Below, one piece after another: positions 1-10,800 of a stretch of 64,000 nucleotides of DNA. The notes beneath the pieces are model-generated. The model saw only the letters and a program-made list of their open reading frames with translations. It did not search any database and had not been told where the DNA came from. Made by a program: the position numbers and the translations under genes. This stretch comes from Cryphonectria parasitica EP155 (lineage: Eukaryota; Ascomycota; Sordariomycetes; Diaporthales; Cryphonectriaceae), in contig NW_024468915.1 in assembly GCF_011745365.1 (NCBI RefSeq), forward strand, positions 1,962,653 through 2,026,652. Reading direction: 5' to 3'. Positions within the stretch are counted from its first letter, which is position 1; every line of letters starts with the position of its first letter.

Positions 1-1252
1 ACTCCCTCAACGTCACCTTTCCTTCCTCTCTCTCTCTCTCTCTCTCAACACCACAAATTCGACCGTTGAGATTCAACTCCGGTCTGTGGTTTCCCTCCTC
101 CTTCCCACCTCCTCCCTCCGTTCCCCCCCCCCCCCCAGGTTGCTGCCGACGAATTAATTCATCTCTACTCCACCTGCGACATTCGTCTGGATGCGGAGTG
201 TCCACTAACCCTGGTTTGAGCAGGAGCAACAGCAGTGCCAACAGCAAGGACTCCACTCCTTCTCTCTCTCGCCACAGCTGCTGCTGCTGCTGCTGCTGCT
301 GCTGCTACACGCGCGCTCATCCAGTCGAACTGTGTGCCTTAATCCTGCTAGGGCCACCACATTCTCAGAGAAGGGCCTTGAGAAAGACGTCTCCGTACTC
401 CTACATCCTACTACGGCCACGATCCTAAATGGTGTCGACTCCTGTTGGACTTGAAGAAGCCAGTATCAGATTAGGGTTCCAGTGATCTTCTTCAGTTCTT
501 CAGTTCCAGCAATTCTGATTCCAGCGTCTGTGTGCTATTTGCAACCTTCTCTGCTTGGCCGATATCTCACTTCACGCGCACGGCTTTCCCCGGAACATCT
601 ACCCTCTCTTTTCCCATGAACCCTGAGAGACCATCTCTTACTTCCTAGCTCAGCACCCCAGTTGAAACCCTCGCGCACACGACTCGCCCTGCCCTGTGCT
701 TTACCTTGGGATCGTCAGAGACCCTCAGTCAGAAGACCCACACCACTTCACTGTGTCCGGGGTCGAGGAAAGGGTCTTGGTACATCAATCCGCCAAAAAT
801 TGGTGCTCAACGTGGACCTGTTCCGTTGCACTGGGCGACCGGAGCTGGGGGCAGCCTCCCTTTTAATTCGAACGCAAACCTCGAAATTTCAATTCTTCTC
901 TGGTCTCAACTTGTTCTCCAAGAGAGGTCCAAGACCTCCAACAGCTTGACGACAGCAGCCTTTCGGGTTCGATTATCACCATCTAGTTGCAGCTTTAGGT
1001 TCCTCTACACCTACCTACCCACCTTGTCGGTCCACGACCGGCACATTCTTGCACGGCATTGACCTCAGTCGCTCTCACCTGCTCAGCTACCCTCACCACA
1101 ATCCTTAAGCTTCAGTTCCGAGACCGTGATCTTGCATGCAGCTCCCAAGGCTGACCGACTGAAGGCTCGTGGTTTGTGCCGCCTAGACCTGCATTGTCTT
1201 CGCTCCCTCTCTCTCTCTCTGGGTCTAGGCTGTCTGCCACTTCTCCCGAACC
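1..1252 (+). other. Promoter and long leader of the Cdc25-type gene
   Basis: No convincing protein gene lies here. The stretch has a CT dinucleotide run near 29-46, a 14-C homopolymer at 123-136, a GCT triplet run at 277-306 and pyrimidine-rich DNA. Several short open frames would act as upstream ORFs if they are transcribed. Leaders over 1 kb with uORFs are common for fungal cell-cycle regulators, so part of this is probably 5' UTR. The transcription start cannot be placed. Confidence 0.5.
277..306 (+). repeat. GCT/CTG trinucleotide repeat, 10 units
   Basis: Ten perfect GCT units lie in the leader region upstream of the Cdc25-type gene. The run is not inside a supported coding sequence. Depending on frame it would encode Ala, Leu or Cys, so a uORF containing it would be low-complexity. 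Confidence 0.9.
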
Positions 1253-3106
1253 ATGGAGGCGTCTTCTCCCCTCGCTGCCATGCGCCCACCGGCCATGCCC
1301 TCCTTTGGCCACCCGGACATGTTTCGTCCTCGCGGCCACAATGCCTTCAATGGCGAGTCGAGAGGGTCCAGCATACTCTTCCGGGACCGTATTATGCCCA
1401 AGGGCAAGCCAGACTACTTTAACGTTAAGGGCGTGAACGGCTCCTCTCCCACTGCCAGCCTCGCAGCAGACCTGTCCCAGAACTTTCGTATCGACAACGA
1501 GGCAAGGTATGTACATCCTTCAGCCAAAGCTACCAGCCAATGTTCTTCACTAATACCTCTTCTTGTTCCTGTGACAGTCCGCGTTTTCCAACTCCTCGTC
1601 GAGCCCTCTTCACGACCAATACTATAATACATGCTTTTGACGGACGAGGTAAGAGCATACACCAGCATTGCTATTGGAACAAGTAGAATTGATAGCTTGC
1701 AGAGTACCAGACGACCCCTCCACTGCCGGCCACATCTTCTCCGAGTGGTATGGACATGGACGTGTCTCCTGTGCCCATGCACAAGGGCGCCTACGTGGCC
1801 CAGGTCGAGATACATTCGCCTACCCCGACGCTGAGTACTGATGACGACGAGGACATGATGCTGGACTCTCCTGCTCCTATAGCACGGCGTATCTCCGCGG
1901 ACAGACAGAAACCTGTGGCTGAGTAAGTGCACATGTCCAGCCTTCGGGCTCCGGCCTGTCGTTATTGACCCCTCTCTCTTGAGTAGCTGCCGCAAGTTGA
2001 ACCTGCGTCGACCATCTCTGACCAGGGGGAAGGGTTTCTCAACCAATACCATCCCCAGCCGCCTCCATCCCGAGAGCCAAGTCTCTGGCTTCAAGTTTGG
2101 CAACGATGGTCGGCCGGGCTCGTCGTCCTCGAACCTCTCCCTGAGCGAGTGCTTCGAGGACTCGCCGCCCCAGGAGAGGAGAGTGGTCTCTGCTCACAGC
2201 CCATGCGCAGCTGTATCCGGGGCCGGTCGGATTAGCAAACCTCAATTCACCAGCCTGAGCGCTGCGCCGACCAGGAACGGTTCTCCCATCACGTCGCAGT
2301 CCCGTCGTGGAGCCAACCCAATCCGCCCAAGGAAGCAGTACAGGCGGTCACTGAGCATGTTTGAGAACTCTGGTGACGTGATCAAGCCCAAAGAGAAGTT
2401 GCAGTCTGTGGTGGACATGGAAGAACCAGCAGAGCTCATACTCCCGCATTTCTTCCCGGAGGGCCAGAATGACAGCATTCCCCGCCTCTCCAGGTCCACG
2501 TTCCTCGAGATCCTCGATGGCAGATACAATGAGCAATACGACAACAAGCTGATCATTGATTGTCGCTTTGAGTACGAGTTTGCCGGGGGCCACGTCGGTG
2601 GTGCCATCAACTTCAACGACAAGGAGGCCCTTGCAACCCAGCTCTTCCCGAGCCCGCCTGAGCTGGAGGGCCGAACCCTCATCGTGTTTCACTGCGAGTA
2701 CTCGGCGCATAGGGCACCCTTGATGGCCCGCCACATCCGGTCCGAGGACCGTGCTTTCAATGCTGAGTGCTATCCTAGGCTGACCTACCCCGAGATATAC
2801 ATCTTGGAAGGGGGCTACAGTGGTTTCTTCTCCGAGCACCGTGAGCGATGTGAGCCGCAGGCGTATGTGGAGATGGACGCCGTCGAGCACGCCACAACTT
2901 GTGAGCAGGAGATGGATCGTCTCCGCCAGACCCGCAAGGGCCTGGGCCGCGCACAGACTTACGCCTTTGGTCAGAAGGTTGTTGTTGGCTGTGAATCTCC
3001 CACGCCTGCCTATCAAGACAGCTTTGACGAATCACCCATGCAGCTCATGGAGTCACCAAGCTTGTGCCAGGACAGAAGCCATGCTAGGCGGATGGCTTCG
3101 TACTGA
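1253..3106 (+). CDS. M-phase inducer phosphatase, Cdc25 family
   Basis: Dual-specificity phosphatase expected to remove inhibitory Tyr phosphorylation from the mitotic CDK (Cdc25/NimT/Mih1 role). Four exons are read: 1253-1506, 1578-1648, 1703-1922 and 1987-3106, giving 554 aa; all donors are GTATGT, GTAAGA or GTAAGT and the frames join without a break. The N-terminal half is Ser/Pro-rich and presumably regulatory, including a segment reading SPRFPTPRRALF across the first splice. The C-terminal half is a rhodanese-fold catalytic domain with IIDCRFEYEFAGGHVGGA. The active-site loop HCEYSAHRAP is the Cys-x5-Arg signature, with nucleophilic Cys near residue 418. ATG 1253 is the first in-frame start and gives a family-typical N-terminus. 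Family assignment is secure; exon 1-3 borders are by eye. Confidence 0.95.
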
Positions 3107-5775
3107 TACCGCTTCCCACCCTCTGACACTGGCCAAGTGTTTGTCGAGTCTCCGATCAGCGTTGTAGACTGCCTCTTGGGGACATCAGCGCGACTGACAG
3201 GATGAACACTGGGCAGGTCTTGACTCGACTGAGAAGGCACCCATTGAGCGCGGCCTGATCATCCAAGCCTTCATCTCGCTCCTGGGCCTTCACCACTTAG
3301 AACTACGTCTTCGCCAGCCATGTGGTCTCTCGCTTTTTGATACCCGCTGTAGACCAACCCAGCAGCCTCAGATTTCTGTATTCACCCGGACACCTTGGAC
3401 CATGCCCCGCCGCCACTCTACATCCACATCTTTAATTGCAACATCCAAGTCTCTCGCCTCGCGGTCTCGACAGACGTTTGCTTCGATGGCCCGTTGCGGG
3501 CTGTCTGCCATCTACTCGAGAAAACATAGGTCTCATTCTTTCCGGCATCAGACGCATTGGCATAGAATTGCATCGCATCAACGTTCGGCATTTTTCTGGA
3601 GCTTCTTGGATCCGATGCCCAAGAGGCCCATTGCATTTGGTCTTTCCAACCCCCGCGCACCAGCAACATTTCCTCTTTTACAGTTTTTTCTTTGTCAAAG
3701 GCGTCGAATGTCACATCCGGCGGCCCATGTCCATGATACGACTCTTACGAATTTCGATTTTCTTTGCGACAGATTCGCTCCGTCATCAGCAGATCATCAC
3801 CATGTCGCTTCTTCATATTTCCGACACGTGCGCGGCCTTCGAGCTTGTGTACTTTTTTTCCTGAATACATTCCCGGTTCGTCATATACCGGGCAGACAAA
3901 ATTTCCTTTTGAAAGTCCGATGTCGACAAGTCATCATCACACAAGAATTTCTTTGTCTCTTTTTTCTCGGTCTCTGTTGTATATGTTATTACTGAGCGGA
4001 GGTGATGTCCTTGCGCACCGTGCAGTCTCGTGGTCTTCACAAGACACGGCGGGATGAAGTCTCAAAAATAAAGAATGAGGAGGTCAATGTGAGCCGTGCA
4101 AGCAGCGAAAAAGATATGGTTTGACGAGATGGAGCGTCTTCCCTGATCCTACTATACCAGCGATCTACCTGCTGCCGCTATCGCACATTGCTGCTTTCTT
4201 GCCGCCAGGCATTGCGTGGCCTTTCACTTCTCTACTATACTCTTGAAAAAGGGGTTTCTGTCGGGAAAACCAGGGGCTCACGGCCAGCGGCAAATGACGA
4301 GAATAGTTCGTCTTCTTCATGTCTTAATAGTAGGGCGAAGCCTCTATTGGCCCTTTTCGTCCTTTGTTGTACTAAAATGACAGAATAGAGATGAAAGCAA
4401 GGACAGAGCAAATACCGTACAATTCTTCCATTCTTATCCTTGCTTGTGTATGTCTTCTCATGCTTGTCATAAGTGTTCTCGTAAGTGCCGGAGATCAAGA
4501 TTTTTCATTGCTCAAAGTAAGCTCTAACTCTTGATTCAAAATTATCATGGGAGACTACATACATCATAAATCTACGTGGTGTCCAAGGTGTTGATTGCCA
4601 GTTTTTTATGCGAAGCGAACTATCCGCAGTCGGCCATATGCCTGGACATGCCAATTTGACCTTGTAGAACGCTGAATATCAAATCGTGGCTGATTTGCAC
4701 CGGATTGCCTTTCAATCGAATAGTGCCAAGGCACATACATTAATGGCCGAATGAAATGGTGTAGAGAAATCAGGTAAGTTGTTCATGAAGCTGAACTGCA
4801 AGTGTGTGGTCAGTATCGCAACCTCTGAGGCTGAAATAACGATTACTCATATATTTTGTAAGTATTTGGGCACTTTGATGTTGCTACAACGGCCACATAT
4901 CTTGGCTGTTCACAATCATATCCTTTGACTTTGACTCAATATTCAAGGTGACGATGAAATCAGAATTGTTGTCCTGACTTGAGTCTGTCAACATTGAAAT
5001 GTATTTACACTGCCCGGATCACTCCAAGACCCATCACTTAACACTTTCATACAAAGGGGCTTAGGAGAACGTTTTGGTGAGACTGTCCGAGTTTTACGCT
5101 ATCAGTGGTACATAGTGAAGCGATAGAATTGCGATTCTACCTCAGAGCACGCATGTCTACTTATAAACGAAAGGGGTACGGAATGGGCAGTATCGCCGAC
5201 GATAAGAGTCATCCTAAGCAAGAATTTCACTGGATATGGTGAAGTGTGGTAACAGGCCTGAGACATGCTTTGGACGGACTTGCCATTCAGTAAGATGACT
5301 TGGCTTTGAATTCATGGATCAATGCCCAAGTGGTCTATCTGGCGATCCATTCAACTTTTGCCAACCGCCCCCCCCCCCCCCCCCAAGAAAAAGATATCTG
5401 AAAAAAAGTTAGGTATCATCGCCCAAGGTAAATGATATGGGCCCAGTGGATTGCTTTCCTTACTTCCTAATTGAAAGCCTTCCTTGGTTAGATTAGCAAT
5501 CATAGATATCGCGTCTGATGGTATCAGTTTGGCGGAGAGTATCGACGCAGACGCCTCTGAAAGCCTTTCACAAAATACATCTGGTCTCCCGTGCTGTGTT
5601 CGATAGGTTCCATGGAGGTCTGCTGAGCCAGCTGATCAAAACGAGCGGCCGGGGTTGGATCGCTCCTGAGATGCTCGCTCTTTGTGGCGACTTGCTCTGG
5701 GGTAATAGGCACAGCATTGGCCATGATGACATCGACGATACTGTTAGTCTGATCCAAAGGAGAACGAGATGGCTC
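3107..5775. other. Gene-free stretch between Cdc25-type and Drn1-like genes
   Basis: It holds the 3' UTRs of the two convergent genes. The overlapping open frames at 3402-4057 lack codon structure or recognisable domains and look accidental. From about 4500 to 5517 no frame stays open for 60 codons on either strand, and the sequence is visibly more A/T-rich than the genes. A 17-C homopolymer sits at 5368-5384. No RNA gene was recognised. Confidence 0.5.
5368..5384 (+). repeat. 17-nt poly-C homopolymer
   Basis: A pure run of 17 C residues followed by an A-rich stretch, in the gene-free region downstream of the Drn1-like gene. The length should be treated with caution because such runs are prone to sequencing error. 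Confidence 0.85.
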
Positions 5776-7500
5776 CTAGCCCATCAGCGTGAAGTCCCAC
5801 TCCTGGAACGTCTCTCGGAACTTGGTGGTATCCTGTGCCTCCTCTTCTGTCGTCTGTGTGCACTCCTGCCAGATGACCCGTTTCTCCAGGCCTAGTAGCT
5901 TCGCCATCACCTTCCGCGGGTATTGTAAGTCAAAACGGACGTTCTCATCGAATCGCATCAGCAGACACTTGCTGACTATCTTGCCGCCGTCCTCGTGTCC
6001 CTCACCCTCATCCTCATACCATATCCAGACCCGTACGTAGTCTCCAGGCACCTCATCGCTGATACCAAAGTCTTTAAAAACCAGGCCTGGTAAACGGAGG
6101 TTCTCTGCTTCTACCTTGAATGCAGCTTCTACAAGGCCCTTTGTAATCAGGTCGGCCGGAACCGGCATGAACTGCCAGTGTGCGTGAATGTTGGTGCTCC
6201 GGTTGATCTCCCACGTGACACCGCCCAGCTTGTGCTTCGATTTCTTCGACACCGTAGCCTGCAGTGCCTCACGGAAGCGCGACATCTCCGCAAATGCCCG
6301 ATCAGCTCCCTCTTGACCCATTGCAGCGCGGCTGATGGAGGGTACGTGTTCCTGAGGGACGATGATCATGTGAGAGGGACAATCCAGACCGTGCTCGTGA
6401 AATGTGTCCGAAGTGGTAAGAGGTCCCTTGGCAGTAGCAAGGTAGGTGTCGTCACCGATCGAACACACCATATGGTTCTCTGCATTCTCACTAGCCAGAC
6501 AAAAGAAACATTGATCTGGACCGGGTAGAGGGAGTCTTTGGCCACGATTGCCTTTGCGGCGGCGGTTATGTCGGTGGTCATCGTGATGGCCATTAGAGAA
6601 TCGCGAAAAGCCCTCTTCCTCTGGAGCAGAGCGTTTCTTCGCCAAGTTGCCTCGAGAAAGGAATGGCGAAACGGTGCTGCCCTGAGGTAGTGGGCCAGGG
6701 GAGGATGTGAGTGAGAAGGCGTACATAGCTTTGGCTTTCTGGGTGTTGCCAAAGGGTGCCAAAGAGATGAACCGGGTGACTTCTGGGTCTGAAGATGGGT
6801 CCTTGGGAGGATGGAAGAACGGCTCGCGCTCATAGACGAAGGCGTCTGGAGAGGGACAGAAGTGGTAGCGGGGCTTGAGCGTAGCACAGAGGTCTGCAAT
6901 ATCGTCGCTAGTAACCACGCTGGCGCGATCGAAAGGAAGCGCCATAGGAGACGCGTTCCAGATCGAGGACGGCCACATGGTGGTCAAGAGAATGTCAGCC
7001 GAGCTGGCGCCGCGCAGGGCTTTGGCATCGTCGGCAGTGTGGAAAGGCAGGTGTTGCTCCTGCGATTGACCACCCACGATCTCCGTATCCAGTATGCCAG
7101 CAAGTGTCACAATGCGCACTCCCTCTGATGTCTTGGTGACGCTCCGCTTATTTATGTAGTGTAGGTTCGGGCAGATCTCGCCATCGTCATTGGTAACTTT
7201 CTCGACAATTCGCTCGGGTAGAGGGTGTGTACCGACGGTGAAGTATGTTGTGACGGGGACTTCGATTTTGCCCGAGATCAGGTCGCTGACGGCGTCGTCG
7301 TCTGCAGGTCCGAACAGATTTCCTACGACAATCGCGAAAGAGAAGTTGTTCTTAGAGTGAAGGGCTGCCAGCTTGCTGAAGGCTGGCTGAAGTTGTCCAT
7401 TGACATTTCCAAAAACGAAACTGTAGTATTACTTTGTCAGATGCGACAGCCAACCCACCGGGGTCTGAGAGGCAGGTACTCACATCTTTGGAGCTGACAT
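5776..7500 (-). CDS. CWF19/Drn1-like protein (CwfJ family)
   Basis: Predicted spliceosome-associated protein of the CWF19L1/Drn1 type, a family linked to intron-lariat debranching and late splicing complexes. Two exons on the minus strand: 7484-7500, encoding MSAPK plus two bases, and 5776-7420, joined across an intron with donor GTGAGT and acceptor ACAG; the product is 553 aa. The N-terminal third begins IFVFGNVNGQLQPAF and has the metallophosphatase-like region of the family (AIVVGNLFG). A basic linker (NRRRKGNRGQ) leads to the CwfJ C-terminal domain 1 with CFFCLASENAENHMV, then a HIT-like HMIIVPQEH segment and CwfJ C-terminal domain 2. Without the 17-nt first exon no ATG is available. It is divergent from UTP20, with 360 bp between the start codons. 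Confidence 0.9.
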
Positions 7501-7860
7501 TTTGATCTATCTCCTCAGTAGACCACCGTGACAGAGAAAGAGAGAGAGACGGAGGAGTTGTTGATGGTAGGAAGGGAAGAGACGGGAAGCGCACTACCGC
7601 AGCGAAGAGTCGCGAACTATTAAGTTCTGGGCGTCAAGAGCTAAGTACCTCTGTACTTTCTTATCAAGGTTATCTTAGCGCTGTTTGGCAGTCAGACCCC
7701 CACTTGGGCCTCGAATCCCTGCCAAAAAATTCCAGGTTCGTCCCCAAGAAAGTTCGATCTGGGTGGTCGTCTACTCGTCTTGACAATTCATCATACACCA
7801 AATACCTGAAGGCCGGAGTTGAGGTGTGTCTCCAGCGACCACCACCCCGATACAGCCAAG
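7501..7860. promoter_or_regulatory. Divergent promoter of Drn1-like gene and UTP20
   Basis: The 360 bp between the two start codons must contain both promoters and both leaders. A CT/GA-rich tract lies near 7520-7560. No TATA box or factor site was recognised with confidence. Both genes belong to RNA processing (splicing and rRNA maturation), so co-regulation is plausible but inferred. Confidence 0.6.
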
Positions 7861-10800
7861 ATGCCGGCCACCGTCGCTTCAGGAAGGATTGCAAAGGTCC
7901 GAAAATCCAAAAATACAACACCACACCAGAAGAATCACCGATGGGAGTCCTTCTCTACCAAGGTCTCCAAGCTCAACTCCCTCGATCCTTTGCGCAAAGT
8001 GCGCCGACATGACCTCGACGAAGAAGATCTTTCCGCGACCACCTCCTACTTCCGAAACGGCGTGACAAAATGGGCAGACCTCAATATTTCCAAACACTTC
8101 ACGAACTTCAAGCGGGAGGTTCTGCCTCTCTGCGAGACCCTGCCTCAGATCGTCCTTTTCCAGGACAAGATCATGGACCTCCTCGCCACATACATCAGCG
8201 CCCAAGACAAGGAGGCACTTGAGCCACTGCTAGATCTTTTGACAGCCTTTGCGCATGATCTCGGCCTCAAGTTTGAGAAATATTACCAGAGAAGCCTGGA
8301 GCTACTGGTGGCAATTGCCCGCAAGCCGCAGGATGTGGACGTGATCGAGTGGACGTTTGCTGCGCTGGCATGGCTGTTCAAATACCTCTCGAGACTGCTG
8401 GTTTCGGACTTGCGGCCTACATATGACATGCTGGCGGGACTACTGGGAAAGACGAAGCACCCGTACCACATCAACAGGTTCGCTGCAGAGGCCATGAGCT
8501 TCTTGGTCAAAAAGGCTGCCGCGCCTTCACACCGAGAGAACGCACTGCCCCGAATTGTCGAACATGTTAGGGACGATCTGAAAGATTTGGCGAGGTCGTT
8601 GGCCAGGAAGGATCAGGGTGCCGATTACGATGTGCCTGATTATGAACTCGAAGCAGCATTCAAGTCGAAGCAATTCGACATGTACCGGGAAGGTGTCATG
8701 ACGATGTTCTCCGAGGGCATGAAGAGTGCCGGTAATACGCTTCACTCCACAGCACCCTATATTTTCCAGGCGGTTCTCAAAGCCGTATCGACAGACGAGC
8801 TCCAGCCTGGTAGCTCCTCATTCTGGATTCCTGTCTGCTGCGGCGTTCTCACCAATGTCATCCACCATTCGACTGTTGATTCGTTCAAAGTCCTCATCGA
8901 CCCTCTCCTCGAATTCATTTCCACGACTCTCGATGGCCCAGAAGTCCAGGAGAACCCATACCGCCTTACATTGTTCCTCCGACTATTCGGGATACTTGCA
9001 GGCGTGCGCGATGGTTCTCGAGTGAGTGAATGGGGCATGCTGATGAAGATCCTGGTCAAAACTCTCGAGAACCTCTCGAGACGGGGTCAAGATATATCGA
9101 GGCTGGCGGGACCGATCATATGGGAAAGCGTGGTGGCCAATGCGGTCATTTGCTGGAACCAAGCGCCGATGGATGCACTCATCCCTTCTCTTAACGAGTT
9201 CAACAAAACTATGACTGGAGAACCACTTATGAGATGGTACATTCCGTTCTGCGCTTATCTCGCCGAGCTTAACGCAGCCAGGTTTCGCAGTCTATTTCAA
9301 AAATCGTTTCAGAAATTCATCGCGGCTCACTGGTCACAAGATGAAAACGAGGATCTCCTTTACGTGCTGCTCCCGAGATTGGTCGAGTGCGGCGCACTGC
9401 CCCCAGGGGACCAGAAAGAAGGCTGTCCTATGCCGCAGTCTTGGCAAGACCAAATTGTCAGCAGATTTGAAGAGCTTGGAAACACACCCTTTCCGGAGCG
9501 GGTATCTCATGGCAAGAATGCAGATGTCTGGAGAGAGCAGTGCTTGCCAAGGTATGCCGCAACCCTCAGAGTTCTCGAGTCGACGAAGATCCATCCATCT
9601 ATCAATGCTAGAATCGCGGAGTTGCTGCTTAAGAAGCTGAAACTCGCTTTACGGCCATCTTCCTCACTCGACACAGAGGAGACCCGGTTTATTGTCACGC
9701 AAGGCTTTCTCGCATACTTGGGGATGAGTAAAGCAGCCGGGTCTGTCGACAAGTCATTGCGTCCGCTGCTTCAGGCTGCTGCGCCGAGGTTCTCCAGCAA
9801 TGCAGCCTTCATCGAGGCTCTTCTGGGCTATGAGAAAGAAATGAACCGGGTCGAAAAGGATAGAGGCAGCGAAAGCCCTGTCGCAATGAACGATCCATTC
9901 GTCTTGTCGCTCATCAACAATTTGGCAAGCTCGTCTCGACCCTTACGGATGGCATCTCTGCGGATGTTTGAAGCTCTCTCTTTCACCCCTGATCAGGACT
10001 CATGTCTGGCTACCATGATCTTGGTGGAGCAGTTGCCCCTCGATCACCAAAGTCCTCGAGCCATTGCGGTCCACCTGCGTCGTCTCACTCAAGCATATGA
10101 GCATCTGGACGAGGGATCGTGGCTGCGCCAAGCGGTTCCAGCCTACCTTTTTGGGATGCTCACGATCTCTCTGGCTCCTGTCTGGGACGAAGCTGTGGAG
10201 GCTCTGAAACAGATTGCGCAATCGAAGTCAGCTGGCGAACTCATTTTCGACCGTGCGTTTGAATGGCTTCAGATACCCTCGCCCCGATGGACTCCGCCCC
10301 AGCTGCGTCCCACCGAATCCAACAAGTACGCAGGCTCCAATTTTGAATGCATGAATTTCTCGGGGTTGCAGGAGCAGGCTCGAAAAATCAACGAGGCGAT
10401 CGAGGAGCCGTCCGGTGTCCTTCTGAGAGAGTTTGAGCAGCAGCAAACCATCATCCCGGCCCACGTTGCAAACGCAAGGGGCAAGGCACTCAAAGTCCTC
10501 TCCGCCGCCCCAGCCCTGGCTGAGAAACGTTCGAGAAAGATTGTGCCGTTCCTACTTTCTCTTGACGATGCTCAGAGCACTTCCCTGGAAGAGGAAGATG
10601 AGGCTGCGATCGTTCCAGAAGATGACTTCTGGTCTCTGCCCGACAGAAAATCCCTCCTTGGAATCTTTGCTCAGTTCGGAAACCCGAAAGTGCTGTACAA
10701 GAGCCGGGAGGCTTTTGCCACACTGCTTAGCCTTCTGGCGAATCGCGACATCGAGGTTCAGAAGGTTGCTCTGAAGGCTGTTCTCACCTGGAAACAAGAG

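Noticed and set aside
3402..4057. Three overlapping plus-strand frames after the Cdc25-type gene
   Set aside because: Overlapping in different frames, no domain, His/Arg/Ser-rich composition, and position in the expected 3' UTR. They look accidental.
7700..7730. CTCGAATCC resembling a tRNA B box
   Set aside because: The T stem does not pair and no acceptor stem can be formed. Similar partial matches near 46015, 56190 and 58178 also fail on stem pairing.
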